From the NCBI GenBank assembly GCA_964568425.1, contig CAZMPO010000004.1:62001-126000 (forward strand): DNA of 64,000 nt, given 5' to 3'. Within the stretch, counting starts at the first letter, position 1, and every line of letters begins with the position of its first letter. Positions 8,955 to 17,628 of this stretch are shown here, piece by piece. The notes beneath the pieces were generated by a model. The model saw nothing but the letters and a program-made list of their open reading frames with translations, ran no database searches and was not told the origin of the DNA. A program made the translations under genes and the position numbers. This DNA comes from CAKSQF01 sp964568425 (lineage in GTDB: Bacteria; Bacillota; Clostridia; Oscillospirales; CAG-272).

Positions 8955-8983
8955 TTGCATTCACGGGGCGAATATATTATAAT
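8955..8983 (+). promoter_or_regulatory. Promoter of the dcw cluster (mraZ)
   Basis: TTGCAT (8955-8960), a 17-bp spacer and TATAAT (8978-8983). This is the only clear promoter found between coaD and ftsQ, so it probably drives the whole division cluster. Confidence 0.8.
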
Positions 8984-9041
8984 GAGACCGTGCCGTGGAG
9001 CGAAATTCAACAAATGAACGCCAAAAGAACGGATAAAAAAC

Positions 9042-9500
9042 ATGAAAGTGGGGGATAGAGCAGTGGCAGAGTGGCTTATAGGCAAACAGCGTCATACCAT
9101 CGATGATAAAAACCGTGTCTTTATTCCTTCCAAGTTCTTGAAAAAACTCGGAAACAGAATTTTCGTGACCAAATCGCTTACGGGAAACTGCATAAGGATC
9201 TACAGTCTTGAAGGCTTTGACAGCTATGTTGCGGATACACTGAGCAGACTCCCCAAGGTCAAGGCGGGCGAGATGCTCTCATGGCTTGGCTCGAACTCGG
9301 AAGAGCTTCAAGCCGACTCGCAGGGAAGGATCGCCCTTCCTACCGAATACAGAGATTTTGCGGGACTTGAGAAAAATGTCGTCAGCTCGGGCGCGTTCGA
9401 TCATGTTGAGCTTTGGGATGAGGCGACCTTTGACAAGCAGGACGTCGGCATGGATGTCGGTGGCATCCGCGCACTTCTCGAAAGCAGGGAAGATACATGA
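9042..9500 (+). CDS. mraZ: Transcriptional regulator MraZ
   Basis: 152 aa from the ATG at 9042, with two AbrB-like SpoVT/MraZ repeats. The first begins at GKQRHTIDDKNRVFIPSKF and the second at LQADSQGRIALPTEYRDFA. MraZ binds direct repeats upstream of its own gene and controls the dcw operon. The N-terminus is a little longer than in the family; a GTG at 9063 with a GGGGG sequence 8 nt upstream would give a more typical length and is a credible alternative. Its stop overlaps rsmH by 4 nt. Confidence 0.93.
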   Translation: MKVGDRAVAEWLIGKQRHTIDDKNRVFIPSKFLKKLGNRIFVTKSLTGNCIRIYSLEGFDSYVADTLSRLPKVKAGEMLSWLGSNSEELQADSQGRIALPTEYRDFAGLEKNVVSSGAFDHVELWDEATFDKQDVGMDVGGIRALLESREDT

Positions 9501-10432
9501 GCGGCTTTTCGCACTACTCTGTAATGCTTCATGAGGCGGTCGACGGACTTGCCGTATCGGACGGCGTTTATGTCGATTGTACGGCAGGCGGCGGCGGACA
9601 CAGCCTTGAGATAGTAAAGCGTATTGGCAACGGTCGACTTGTAGCGGTCGATCAGGATATGACCGCGATATCGGCGGCACGCGAGAGACTTTGCGACTAT
9701 CTCGATAAAACGACATTTGTTAATGAAAACTTTGAAAATATCGCATCGGCACTGGAAAGGCTGTCGATAGACAAGATATCGGGTGCGCTGATCGATCTCG
9801 GTGTTTCGTCATATCAGCTTGACACGCCCGAGCGCGGATTTTCGTATAAATATGATGCGCCGCTCGATATGAGAATGGACGAGAGCGCGACCCTTACGGC
9901 GTACGATGTCGTAAACGGATATGATGAGAGCGAGCTGAAAAGAATATTGTACGCATACGGTGAGGAGCAGTACGCACCGTCTATCGCGGCAGCGATAGTC
10001 AGACACCGCGAGAGCTCCCCGATAAAGAGCACGCTCGAGCTTGTCGATATCATTCGCTCCGCCATGCCCCCGAAGGCACTCGTCGGCGGTCACCATCCGG
10101 CAAAAAAGAGCTTTCAGGCTATAAGGATCGAGGTCAACCGCGAGCTTTCGGTGATCGAGCCGGCGATACGCGCGCTTGTCGATAGGCTCTCGCCCGGCGG
10201 CAGGATAGCGGTCATTACATTCCATTCACTTGAAGATCGAATAGTAAAACAGACGTTCGCGTCTCTCGCACAGGGATGTACCTGTCCGAGATCATTCCCG
10301 ATATGCGTCTGCGGAAATAAACCCAAAATAAAGCTTGTAAACAAAAAACCGATACTTCCTTCAGAGGAAGAACTCGAGGTCAATCCAAGATCGAGAAGTG
10401 CAAAACTGAGGATAGCAGAAAAAATACAGTAA
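9497..10432 (+). CDS. rsmH: 16S rRNA (cytosine-1402-N4)-methyltransferase RsmH
   Basis: 311 aa, normal length. YVDCTAGGGGHSLEI is SAM motif I; LIDLGVSSYQLD and FSYKYDAPLDMRMD are RsmH signatures; FHSLEDRIVKQTF near residue 240 is the C-terminal hallmark. It methylates C1402 of 16S rRNA near the P site. It overlaps mraZ and is followed after 12 nt by the ftsL-like gene, the standard dcw order. Confidence 0.96.
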   Translation: MSGFSHYSVMLHEAVDGLAVSDGVYVDCTAGGGGHSLEIVKRIGNGRLVAVDQDMTAISAARERLCDYLDKTTFVNENFENIASALERLSIDKISGALIDLGVSSYQLDTPERGFSYKYDAPLDMRMDESATLTAYDVVNGYDESELKRILYAYGEEQYAPSIAAAIVRHRESSPIKSTLELVDIIRSAMPPKALVGGHHPAKKSFQAIRIEVNRELSVIEPAIRALVDRLSPGGRIAVITFHSLEDRIVKQTFASLAQGCTCPRSFPICVCGNKPKIKLVNKKPILPSEEELEVNPRSRSAKLRIAEKIQ

Positions 10433-10444
10433 GGAGCATATGCG

Positions 10445-11059
10445 ATGGCGAGATCAAAGAAGAATCTTGATGTCGATCTTGACTATTCAAAGGTCAGATA
10501 CGACGATACCGAAAGCAGCGGACGGGTCGATCCCGTTGACATAGATGGCAGTAAAAGCCAAGGAACATCAAACGCCGTCGTAATTACCGACACGACGGCA
10601 CCCAAAAAAGCTCCCGCTCGAAGCACCCCAAAAAAAGGGCGTGAGGTCGTCGGAAAGTCAAAGGTCAGAAAGCAGTCGATACTCGGCACGATAATAATAG
10701 CATCTCTCCTTGCGGTAATGCTTGTTATGATGGTGCAGGGAAGAGTCGAGATAAGCGAAACTTCCGTGAAAATATCCGAACTGAAAAGCAAGCTTAACTC
10801 GCTTGAAAAAGAGAAAAACGAGCTCAACTCCAAGATCGAGGCAACGGTCGATATGATCGCCGTCGAGGATTACATAAACAGTTCGGGTATGGTCAAGGAT
10901 TCGGATGCAAATCAGGTACATGTAAGCTCGGTAGGCGATGAGGGCGTTACGGTCTACGAGACAGAGGACGAGCTGATGGACGGCGTTTTCGGAACCATAC
11001 TTTCGGCAATATCCGAATCGTTCGTTCGCACATGGAATACAATAAGCAAAGGCGAATAA
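10445..11059 (+). CDS. ftsL: FtsL-like cell division protein
   Basis: 204 aa. A charged cytoplasmic N-terminus of about 75 residues is followed by one transmembrane segment (ILGTIIIASLLAVMLVMMVQG, about 79-99) and a coiled coil (ISELKSKLNSLEKEKNELNSK). This bitopic plan and the place between rsmH and a class B PBP identify FtsL by position rather than by strong sequence signature. FtsL joins FtsQ/DivIB and DivIC to activate septal synthesis. The tail beyond residue 150 is longer than in E. coli FtsL. A terminator-like hairpin separates it from the PBP gene. Confidence 0.75.
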   Translation: MARSKKNLDVDLDYSKVRYDDTESSGRVDPVDIDGSKSQGTSNAVVITDTTAPKKAPARSTPKKGREVVGKSKVRKQSILGTIIIASLLAVMLVMMVQGRVEISETSVKISELKSKLNSLEKEKNELNSKIEATVDMIAVEDYINSSGMVKDSDANQVHVSSVGDEGVTVYETEDELMDGVFGTILSAISESFVRTWNTISKGE

Positions 11060-11076
11060 ACTTGTTATGGCAGAGT

Positions 11077-11115
11077 TTGAGAGTAAGGGCAGTGGTCTGC
11101 CGTACTCTCAATTTT
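11077..11115 (+). terminator. Terminator-like hairpin inside the dcw cluster
   Basis: TTGAGAGTA (11077-11085) pairs with TACTCTCAA (11103-11111), with an inner GGCAG/CTGCC stem, followed by TTTT. It sits between the ftsL-like gene and the PBP gene and could reduce expression of the downstream wall genes. The T-run is short, so partial readthrough is expected. Confidence 0.6.
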
Positions 11116-11160
11116 GCGTTATGAAAAAGCCCTGAAATTTCGAAAAGGAGAGCGTGTCTG

Positions 11161-13506
11161 ATGGAAAAAAGAAGATTTCGCGAGATAGATCGCCGCTGTA
11201 TGTGGCTCATGGCGTTTATGCTCGTGCTTTGCGCAATACTTGTTTATAAGCTCTTTGATCTTCAGATCAAACGCTATGACGAATACAGGGGCAAGGTAAT
11301 TGACAATATTCAGCAGGAGACGGTCGTCCCTGCCGATCGCGGACTCATATATGACCGAAACATGGTGGCACTGGCAACCAATGTCACCACCTACAGATTT
11401 TTTGTCTCCCCCTCCGATATCATCAAGGCGGGTCAAGCAAAATTTGAAGAAAAATCGGGAATGAGTGCCGATGAGATAGAGAAGGGCAAGAAAAAGTGCG
11501 CCGATGAACAGATAGCACTCGTTGCGGAAAAGCTCTCCGAGGTAAGTGAGCTTACAAAAGACGAGATCGTCGCTCAGATCAATAAATACAGCACCAAGAA
11601 AGATACCACGCTTGAGAAAAATGTTGACGCAAACAGAGCCGAAGAAATTCGCAAGGTGATCGCCGATAACGAATTTTCGCTCCAGGTCTATCTTGAGGCA
11701 TCCTCCAAGCGTTATTATCGTTACGGATCGCTCGCATCGTCTGTCATCGGACTCAACGGAACCGACGGCGGACTTATCGGAATCGAGCTGAAATATAACA
11801 GCTATCTCACCGGAACTCCGGGTCGCTATATCGCAAATAAGGACGCACAAAGTCAAAACATGCCGTCTCAGTATAATATGTATATCGAACCCGAGGACGG
11901 ACTTAATGTCGTCTCGACCATTGATGTGACCATACAGAGCATCCTCGAAAAACAGCTGAAGCAGACCTACACCGACTCACAAGCGGCCCAGAGAGTGACA
12001 GGCATCGTCATGAACCCGAACAATGGCGAAATATACGGTATGGGTACATACCCGAATTTTGACCTCAACGATCCTTATACGCTGACAGAGGAATTTGCCG
12101 ATCTTTACGAGAGCTGGACCTATGATCCCGACAGTGCCGACGGCAAGACCGAAGATGAGGCAAAAAACGAATATTTTTGGACGCTTGTCTATAAAATGTG
12201 GAATAATAAGGCTGTAAACGATCTTTATGAGCCAGGTTCTACATTCAAGATGATAACGACCGCCATGGCACTTGAGGAACATGCTGTCAGTTTTTCGGAC
12301 AGCTTTACCTGCAGCGGAAGCATGAAGGTTGCGGAAAGTACCATCAGATGCCATAAGGCGAGCGGTCACGGAACAAACACATTTAATAAACTGCTCCAAC
12401 TCTCTTGTAACCCGACGATCATGCAGGTCGCCGCAAGAGTGGGATCTAAGAACTTCTATAAATATTTCGAGGCGTTCGGATATACATCGAAAACAGGTAT
12501 CGATCTGCCGGGCGAGTCGAGCGGACTTTTTGTCAAGCAGTCGGGACTCAATGCGGTCGAGCTTGCCTGCTACAGCTTCGGTCAGACCTTCAAGACCACC
12601 CCGATACAGCAGATCACGGCAATAAGCGCGGTCGCCAACGGCGGATATCTCGTGACACCCCATGTGGTCAGCGCGATCACCGATAAAAACGGAAATGAAG
12701 TAGTTTCGTTTGACTCGGGAACAAAACGGCAGGTAATAAGCAAGGCAGTCAGCAGCTCGATCATGGATGTCCTCAGAGACGGCGTCTCCACCGGAAACGG
12801 CGTTGCCAATGCGTATGTCGCAGGCTATCGTGTTGCCGCTAAGACGGGTACATCGCAAAAGAGAGACAACCCGGACGAGACCGCGAGAGTCGGCTCGTGC
12901 GTGGCGATCGCGCCCGCCGACGATCCGCAGATATGCGTTATCATCATTGTCGATGAACCGCAGATCAATAACAAATACGGTTCGAATGTCGCTGCCCCCT
13001 ATGTCGCGGCGGTTTTGGAGCAGGTTTTGCCCTATCTCGGCGTTGAGCGAGTGTATTCCGAGGATGAAATGTCCCGAATCGCCGTCAAAGTGAAAAAATA
13101 CAGCGGACTCAGTGTAGAAAACGCGATCGAACAGGCAAATAAGCAAAAGATCGATTACGAGATAGTCGGGGACGGCAAGACCGTAACCGCCCAGATACCC
13201 GAATCGGGCGAATATGTCACCAATATAAACGGTAAGGTCATCCTGTATACAGGCGGTGAGACCGAACCTTCGCCGATCACCGTGCCGAACATAACCGGTC
13301 AAAGCGCGGCGGTTGCCATAAAACAGCTTTATGCGCTCGGATTCAATATCTATATTGAAGGCACATCAAATTACGCTCTCGGAAGCGGCGCTACCGTTAT
13401 CGCACAAAGCGTAAAGGCAGGCGAGAGCGCAAAATACGGAAGTGTAATCAAGATCACATGCAGATATCTCGATTCGGCTGACGGTGACGCAGGCGGTATT
13501 GATTGA
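11161..13506 (+). CDS. Class B penicillin-binding protein with PASTA domains (FtsI/SpoVD type)
   Basis: 781 aa septal transpeptidase. One N-terminal transmembrane segment (about 16-36) is followed by the PBP dimerisation domain (VPADRGLIYDRNM). The transpeptidase domain shows SxxK in PGSTFKMITT, SxN in LSCNPT and KTG in AAKTGTSQ. Two PASTA-like repeats fill the C-terminus (about 635-775), with VPNITGQSAAVAIKQL the clearest. It cross-links septal peptidoglycan with FtsW. PASTA domains also occur in SpoVD of spore formers, so it could be the vegetative PBP2B type or the sporulation SpoVD type. AAAGGAG lies 11 nt before the ATG. Confidence 0.93.
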   Translation: MEKRRFREIDRRCMWLMAFMLVLCAILVYKLFDLQIKRYDEYRGKVIDNIQQETVVPADRGLIYDRNMVALATNVTTYRFFVSPSDIIKAGQAKFEEKSGMSADEIEKGKKKCADEQIALVAEKLSEVSELTKDEIVAQINKYSTKKDTTLEKNVDANRAEEIRKVIADNEFSLQVYLEASSKRYYRYGSLASSVIGLNGTDGGLIGIELKYNSYLTGTPGRYIANKDAQSQNMPSQYNMYIEPEDGLNVVSTIDVTIQSILEKQLKQTYTDSQAAQRVTGIVMNPNNGEIYGMGTYPNFDLNDPYTLTEEFADLYESWTYDPDSADGKTEDEAKNEYFWTLVYKMWNNKAVNDLYEPGSTFKMITTAMALEEHAVSFSDSFTCSGSMKVAESTIRCHKASGHGTNTFNKLLQLSCNPTIMQVAARVGSKNFYKYFEAFGYTSKTGIDLPGESSGLFVKQSGLNAVELACYSFGQTFKTTPIQQITAISAVANGGYLVTPHVVSAITDKNGNEVVSFDSGTKRQVISKAVSSSIMDVLRDGVSTGNGVANAYVAGYRVAAKTGTSQKRDNPDETARVGSCVAIAPADDPQICVIIIVDEPQINNKYGSNVAAPYVAAVLEQVLPYLGVERVYSEDEMSRIAVKVKKYSGLSVENAIEQANKQKIDYEIVGDGKTVTAQIPESGEYVTNINGKVILYTGGETEPSPITVPNITGQSAAVAIKQLYALGFNIYIEGTSNYALGSGATVIAQSVKAGESAKYGSVIKITCRYLDSADGDAGGID

Positions 13507-13553
13507 CGGTCGACCGTTTACAGCCTACAGAAAGGAAAAAGCAGGAATTTAAT

Positions 13554-15023
13554 ATGAAACTTAAAGATCTCTTTGTCGGAACAGACGTTGCGGCGTTCAA
13601 CGGCTGTGAAAATATGAATATACTCGGCGTGACCGGAAACAGTAAGAATGTTAAAGAAGGATATGCCTTTCTCTGCATTGCGGGAACAAATTTTGACGGT
13701 CACGAGTTTATAGGCGAGGCAGCAAAAATGGGTGCCGTCGTTGCAATTGTTGAGCATTCCGTCCCGAACTCTCCGATCCCGTGCGTGGTCGTTGATGATG
13801 CAAGACTTGCGGCATCATATATTTTCTCAAATTACCATAAAAATCCGTCGTCGAGCATGCGCATGATCGGCGTCACGGGTACAAACGGCAAAACGAGTAC
13901 CACATATATGCTGTCGAGAATTTTCGAGGACGCCGGCTATTCGACAGGCATTATCGGAACGATAAAAAATACATACATGGGACACGATGTTGATGTCGGA
14001 ATGACGACACCCGACCCCGAGAGACTTTACGCACTGCTTGCCGATATGCGAGACAGCGGCGTTGAGGTCGTGCTGATGGAGGTGTCCTCTCATTCGCTCG
14101 CACTCGGCAGAGTCGCGCCCATCTGCTTTGACGGTGCGATCTATACAAACCTCACTCGCGATCATCTTGATTTCCATAAGACGATGGAAAATTATGCTCT
14201 CGCAAAGGAAATACTTTTTGAACAGAGCAGACTCGCCGTCTTTAATATCGATGACGGCTATGTCAGAGCGGCGTATAACAAGAGAATATGTGACAGCTAC
14301 TCTGCCTCGGCAGAGGATGAGGTCGATGCCGATTTTAAGGCATCGGATATCAAGTATGACTCCATGCGCGGAATAAGCTATACGCTGAGAAGAAAAGGCG
14401 GAGACGATCTTTTGATCAAATGCAAGATACCCGGTCAGTTTTCTGTCTATAATACAATGTGCGCTGCCGCACTCGCACTCGAGCTCGGCATCGATGTTGA
14501 GACCGTAACTCGTGCGATAAGCGAAATAGACGGCGTTCCCGGTCGTGTCGAGCGTATCACTCCCGCAGATTTCCCATTCACCGTGATAATCGACTATGCG
14601 CACACACCCGACGCACTCGAAAAACTGCTCACATCGACCATAAAAACAAAAGATCCCGACGCAAAGCTTACCGTTATATTCGGTTGCGGCGGCGATCGAG
14701 ATAAGACAAAACGTCCTATAATGGGCAAGATCGCGACAAATTATGCCGATCTTTCGATCATAACGAGCGATAATTCGCGAACCGAAGATCCGACAGCCAT
14801 AATAGAGGATATTTTAGTCGGTGTCGATACATCGAAGCCTTATATAGTGATCCCCGACAGACGCGAGGCTATCGCTTACGCAGTCGAGAACGCCGAGGAA
14901 CACGAGATAATTCTGATCGCGGGTAAGGGTCATGAAAATTATGAGATAAAGAAGGACGGTAAACACCCGTTCTCCGAAAAAGAAGAGGTTGAAAAGGCGA
15001 TCGCACATCGCTTTGGAAATTAA
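13554..15023 (+). CDS. murE: UDP-MurNAc-tripeptide synthetase MurE
   Basis: 489 aa from the ATG at 13554; AGGAA lies 6 nt upstream, and the open frame continues 5' to 13503 but would overlap the PBP end. The ATP-binding motif is GVTGTNGKTSTTYM and the central ligase motif is HTPDALEKLL. MurE adds the third residue of the stem peptide. The substrate-determining region reads SDNSRTEDP; the retained Arg resembles the DNPR motif of meso-diaminopimelate-adding enzymes, so DAP is favoured over lysine (inference). Next in the pathway is MurF, encoded directly downstream. Confidence 0.95.
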   Translation: MKLKDLFVGTDVAAFNGCENMNILGVTGNSKNVKEGYAFLCIAGTNFDGHEFIGEAAKMGAVVAIVEHSVPNSPIPCVVVDDARLAASYIFSNYHKNPSSSMRMIGVTGTNGKTSTTYMLSRIFEDAGYSTGIIGTIKNTYMGHDVDVGMTTPDPERLYALLADMRDSGVEVVLMEVSSHSLALGRVAPICFDGAIYTNLTRDHLDFHKTMENYALAKEILFEQSRLAVFNIDDGYVRAAYNKRICDSYSASAEDEVDADFKASDIKYDSMRGISYTLRRKGGDDLLIKCKIPGQFSVYNTMCAAALALELGIDVETVTRAISEIDGVPGRVERITPADFPFTVIIDYAHTPDALEKLLTSTIKTKDPDAKLTVIFGCGGDRDKTKRPIMGKIATNYADLSIITSDNSRTEDPTAIIEDILVGVDTSKPYIVIPDRREAIAYAVENAEEHEIILIAGKGHENYEIKKDGKHPFSEKEEVEKAIAHRFGN

Positions 15024-15062
15024 ATGAATCGACCCTCTGTCTCTTTGAGATAGGTGCGATAT

Positions 15063-15100
15063 CGGCAGATCTTTGCGCGGATCGGACATCCGCGCTGCCG
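15063..15100 (+). other. GC-rich hairpin in the murE-murF spacer
   Basis: GCGCGGAT (15075-15082) pairs perfectly with ATCCGCGC (15088-15095) around a 5-nt loop. An outer CGGCA/TGCCG stem (15063-15067 with 15096-15100) is separated by a one-sided bulge. There is no T-run, so it is not a terminator; an mRNA processing or stability element is possible. Confidence 0.5.
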
Positions 15101-15123
15101 CCATAGAAAGGTACGGTTTGAAT

Positions 15124-16509
15124 ATGACGGTTGAATTACTTGAAAAACTCAGCGTCAGAGACATTGCGAACACACTCGGATGTTCGGCAGAGCCTCTGCC
15201 CGACAAATGTATTTGTCTTGTTACCACCGATTCACGCATGGTAAAGGACGGCGCACTATTCATTGCCATCAAGGGCGAACACTTTGACGGAAACGATTTT
15301 ATTGATGCCGCAATAGATAGCGGTGCTGTCTGCGTTATCTGCGAGCGACCCTTCGAGAGCAAGGACGCTAATGTAGCGGTCTTTACCGTTGATGACAGCA
15401 TAAAGGCACTCGGCAGGCTCGCGGCTGAATATAAAGCGCGACTTGAAATGCTCACTGTCGCGGTCACCGGAAGCATAGGTAAAACGACAACTAAAGAATT
15501 TATCTATTCTGTGCTTGCCGAAAAATATGCGGCAGTTAAAACAGAAGGCAACCATAACAATAATATCGGACTTCCGATGACCCTTCTCGGCTTTTCAAAT
15601 AAAAGCGATGCCGCAGTAATTGAAATGGGCATGAGCCATAGCGGAGAGATCAGCGAGCTGTCAAGGATAGCGCGCCCCGATATTGCCGTTATTACAAATA
15701 TAGGAACATCGCATATCGGTAATCTCGGCTCAAGAGAGGCAATACGCGATGCAAAGCTCGAGATACTCATGGGACTTCGTCCGGGCGGTGCGGTGATCTT
15801 AAACGGAGACGAGCCGCTCCTTTCGGGCATCGAGGGTGCATGCTATGTTTCGATGCATAACAAAGATGCCAATGTGTATGTTGACAATACCGTCCTTACC
15901 GAAAACGGATCGGCATTTGACCTGACCATAAACGGTGAGACGATCGAGAGCGTCGTGATCCCCGCACTCGGCGAACATAATATCATGAACGCTGCCATGG
16001 CATACGCGGTCGGTCTTTACGCAGGTATGGGCGAATTTGAGATCAGACGCGGACTCAAGAATTATCATACCGTCGGCATGCGGCAAAATCTCGTTGAAAA
16101 AGATGATAGACTGATCATCGAGGACTGCTATAACGCCTCTCCCGAATCTGTTCACGCGGCGCTCTCCGTTCTTCGCAGTCTCGCCGATGCCAAGGAAAGT
16201 CGCTCGATCGCGGTGCTCGGAGAAATACGCGAACTTGGTGATTACTCGGAAAGCTTCCACAGATCGGTCGGCGTCGATGTCGTAAGATCGAATGCCAAAA
16301 TGCTCTTTACATTCGGTCATGACGCCGCCCTCATCGCAGACGAGGCGGTAAAATGCGGAATGAACGAGAGAGCGGTGTTTGTCTTTGAAGACATAGACGA
16401 TCCTGCCGCTCTTGCGGACGCTCTTCGCGAAAAAACGGGTAAGGGCGATATCCTGCTCTTTAAGGCAAGCCGCGCGCTCAAACTCGAACGAGTGATCGAG
16501 CTTCTCTGA
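15124..16509 (+). CDS. murF: UDP-MurNAc-tripeptide:D-Ala-D-Ala ligase MurF
   Basis: 461 aa from the ATG at 15124, preceded by AAAGG 12 nt upstream; a TTG at 15073 in the same frame is less likely. The ATP-binding loop is VTGSIGKTTTKEFI, with NHNNNIGLPMTLL after it as in other MurF proteins; the C-terminal domain carries EDCYNASPES. It adds D-Ala-D-Ala to complete the pentapeptide of the peptidoglycan precursor. Confidence 0.95.
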   Translation: MTVELLEKLSVRDIANTLGCSAEPLPDKCICLVTTDSRMVKDGALFIAIKGEHFDGNDFIDAAIDSGAVCVICERPFESKDANVAVFTVDDSIKALGRLAAEYKARLEMLTVAVTGSIGKTTTKEFIYSVLAEKYAAVKTEGNHNNNIGLPMTLLGFSNKSDAAVIEMGMSHSGEISELSRIARPDIAVITNIGTSHIGNLGSREAIRDAKLEILMGLRPGGAVILNGDEPLLSGIEGACYVSMHNKDANVYVDNTVLTENGSAFDLTINGETIESVVIPALGEHNIMNAAMAYAVGLYAGMGEFEIRRGLKNYHTVGMRQNLVEKDDRLIIEDCYNASPESVHAALSVLRSLADAKESRSIAVLGEIRELGDYSESFHRSVGVDVVRSNAKMLFTFGHDAALIADEAVKCGMNERAVFVFEDIDDPAALADALREKTGKGDILLFKASRALKLERVIELL

Positions 16510-16569
16510 TCTTCGGTAAAACAATAAAACAAAGAACGTATCAATCTGAGGAAAGGCTTGGATAGGACA

Positions 16570-17571
16570 ATGAAAAGTGAGCTTTTTTGCTATTTTATAT
16601 CATGCGCAATCGGCACGTTTTTGCTGACGGCTCTTGGACTTAAAAAAGTAATACCGATCTTGAAAAGCAAAAAGATGGGGCAAAAGATCCTCGATATCGG
16701 ACCGAGATGGCATAAGGGCAAGGAGGGCACTCCTACAATGGGAGGCATCGTCTTCATTGCCGCCATACTCATTGTGTTTGCTTCGGCATCTGTCGTGATA
16801 GCAGTCACCGATCCCGAAATGAGCCTCATAAAACCGATAATTTGCGTTATGTTCGCTCTGCTGAACGGACTGATCGGCATTGTCGATGATATGACTAAAT
16901 TCGCAAAAGGACAAAATAAAGGTCTGTCGGCATCTCAAAAGTATCTTCTCCAGCTCGCACTCGCAGGCGTGTTCCTCTTTGTCATGACCTATGCGGGATA
17001 CATATCGACAAGACTCTATATTCCGTTTTTTGACAAATATCTTGAGCTCGGTTGGTTTTACTATGTCTTTGCGCTCGTGTTGATAACAGGTATCGTAAAC
17101 AGCGTTAACCTTACCGACGGCATAGACGGACTTTGCTCGACGGTCACATTCGTTGTAGGCAGCTTCTTCGCGGTTGCGGCGTTTAGGATCGAGAGCCTTC
17201 CCGAGGTCGTGATCTCCGCCCTTGTTATCGGAGCGACGCTCGGATTTCTTGTGTATAACGCATATCCCGCCAAGGTGTTCATGGGCGATACCGGCTCACT
17301 CTTTTTGGGCGGAATGGTGGTCGCGCTTGCTTTTATGATCGACAATCCGCTGATCCTTGTTCCGACAGGTATAGTCTATGTTTGCGAGAGTCTTTCGGAT
17401 ATAATACAGGTCGGATATTTTAAGCTTACTCACGGAAAGCGATTTTTCAAAATGGCACCCATCCATCATCACTTTGAAAAGTGCGGATGGAGCGAAAACA
17501 AGATCGTCGGTGTCTTCTCGCTCGTGACAGCACTTTTCTGCGTCGTCGCATTTTTCGGACTCGCAAAATAA
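16570..17571 (+). CDS. mraY: Phospho-MurNAc-pentapeptide transferase MraY
   Basis: 333 aa from the ATG at 16570. A TTG at 16558 is closer to the Shine-Dalgarno (GAGGAAAGG), but too close to use it well. It is a multi-spanning membrane enzyme with the family signatures KEGTPTMGGIVFI, NLTDGIDGL and VFMGDTGSLFLGG, and the metal-binding tail motif APIHHHFEK. It transfers phospho-MurNAc-pentapeptide to undecaprenyl phosphate to make lipid I. In most bacteria murD would follow; here ftsW does. Confidence 0.96.
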   Translation: MKSELFCYFISCAIGTFLLTALGLKKVIPILKSKKMGQKILDIGPRWHKGKEGTPTMGGIVFIAAILIVFASASVVIAVTDPEMSLIKPIICVMFALLNGLIGIVDDMTKFAKGQNKGLSASQKYLLQLALAGVFLFVMTYAGYISTRLYIPFFDKYLELGWFYYVFALVLITGIVNSVNLTDGIDGLCSTVTFVVGSFFAVAAFRIESLPEVVISALVIGATLGFLVYNAYPAKVFMGDTGSLFLGGMVVALAFMIDNPLILVPTGIVYVCESLSDIIQVGYFKLTHGKRFFKMAPIHHHFEKCGWSENKIVGVFSLVTALFCVVAFFGLAK

Positions 17572-17628
17572 TTACGATAATTTACACACTTTAATTATTC
17601 ATAAGCTTAGAAAGGAGGAATGTGATCA

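Noticed and set aside
11977..13302. Antisense open frame of 441 codons opposite the PBP gene
   Set aside because: Shadow of the PBP reading frame; no promoter or recognisable protein.
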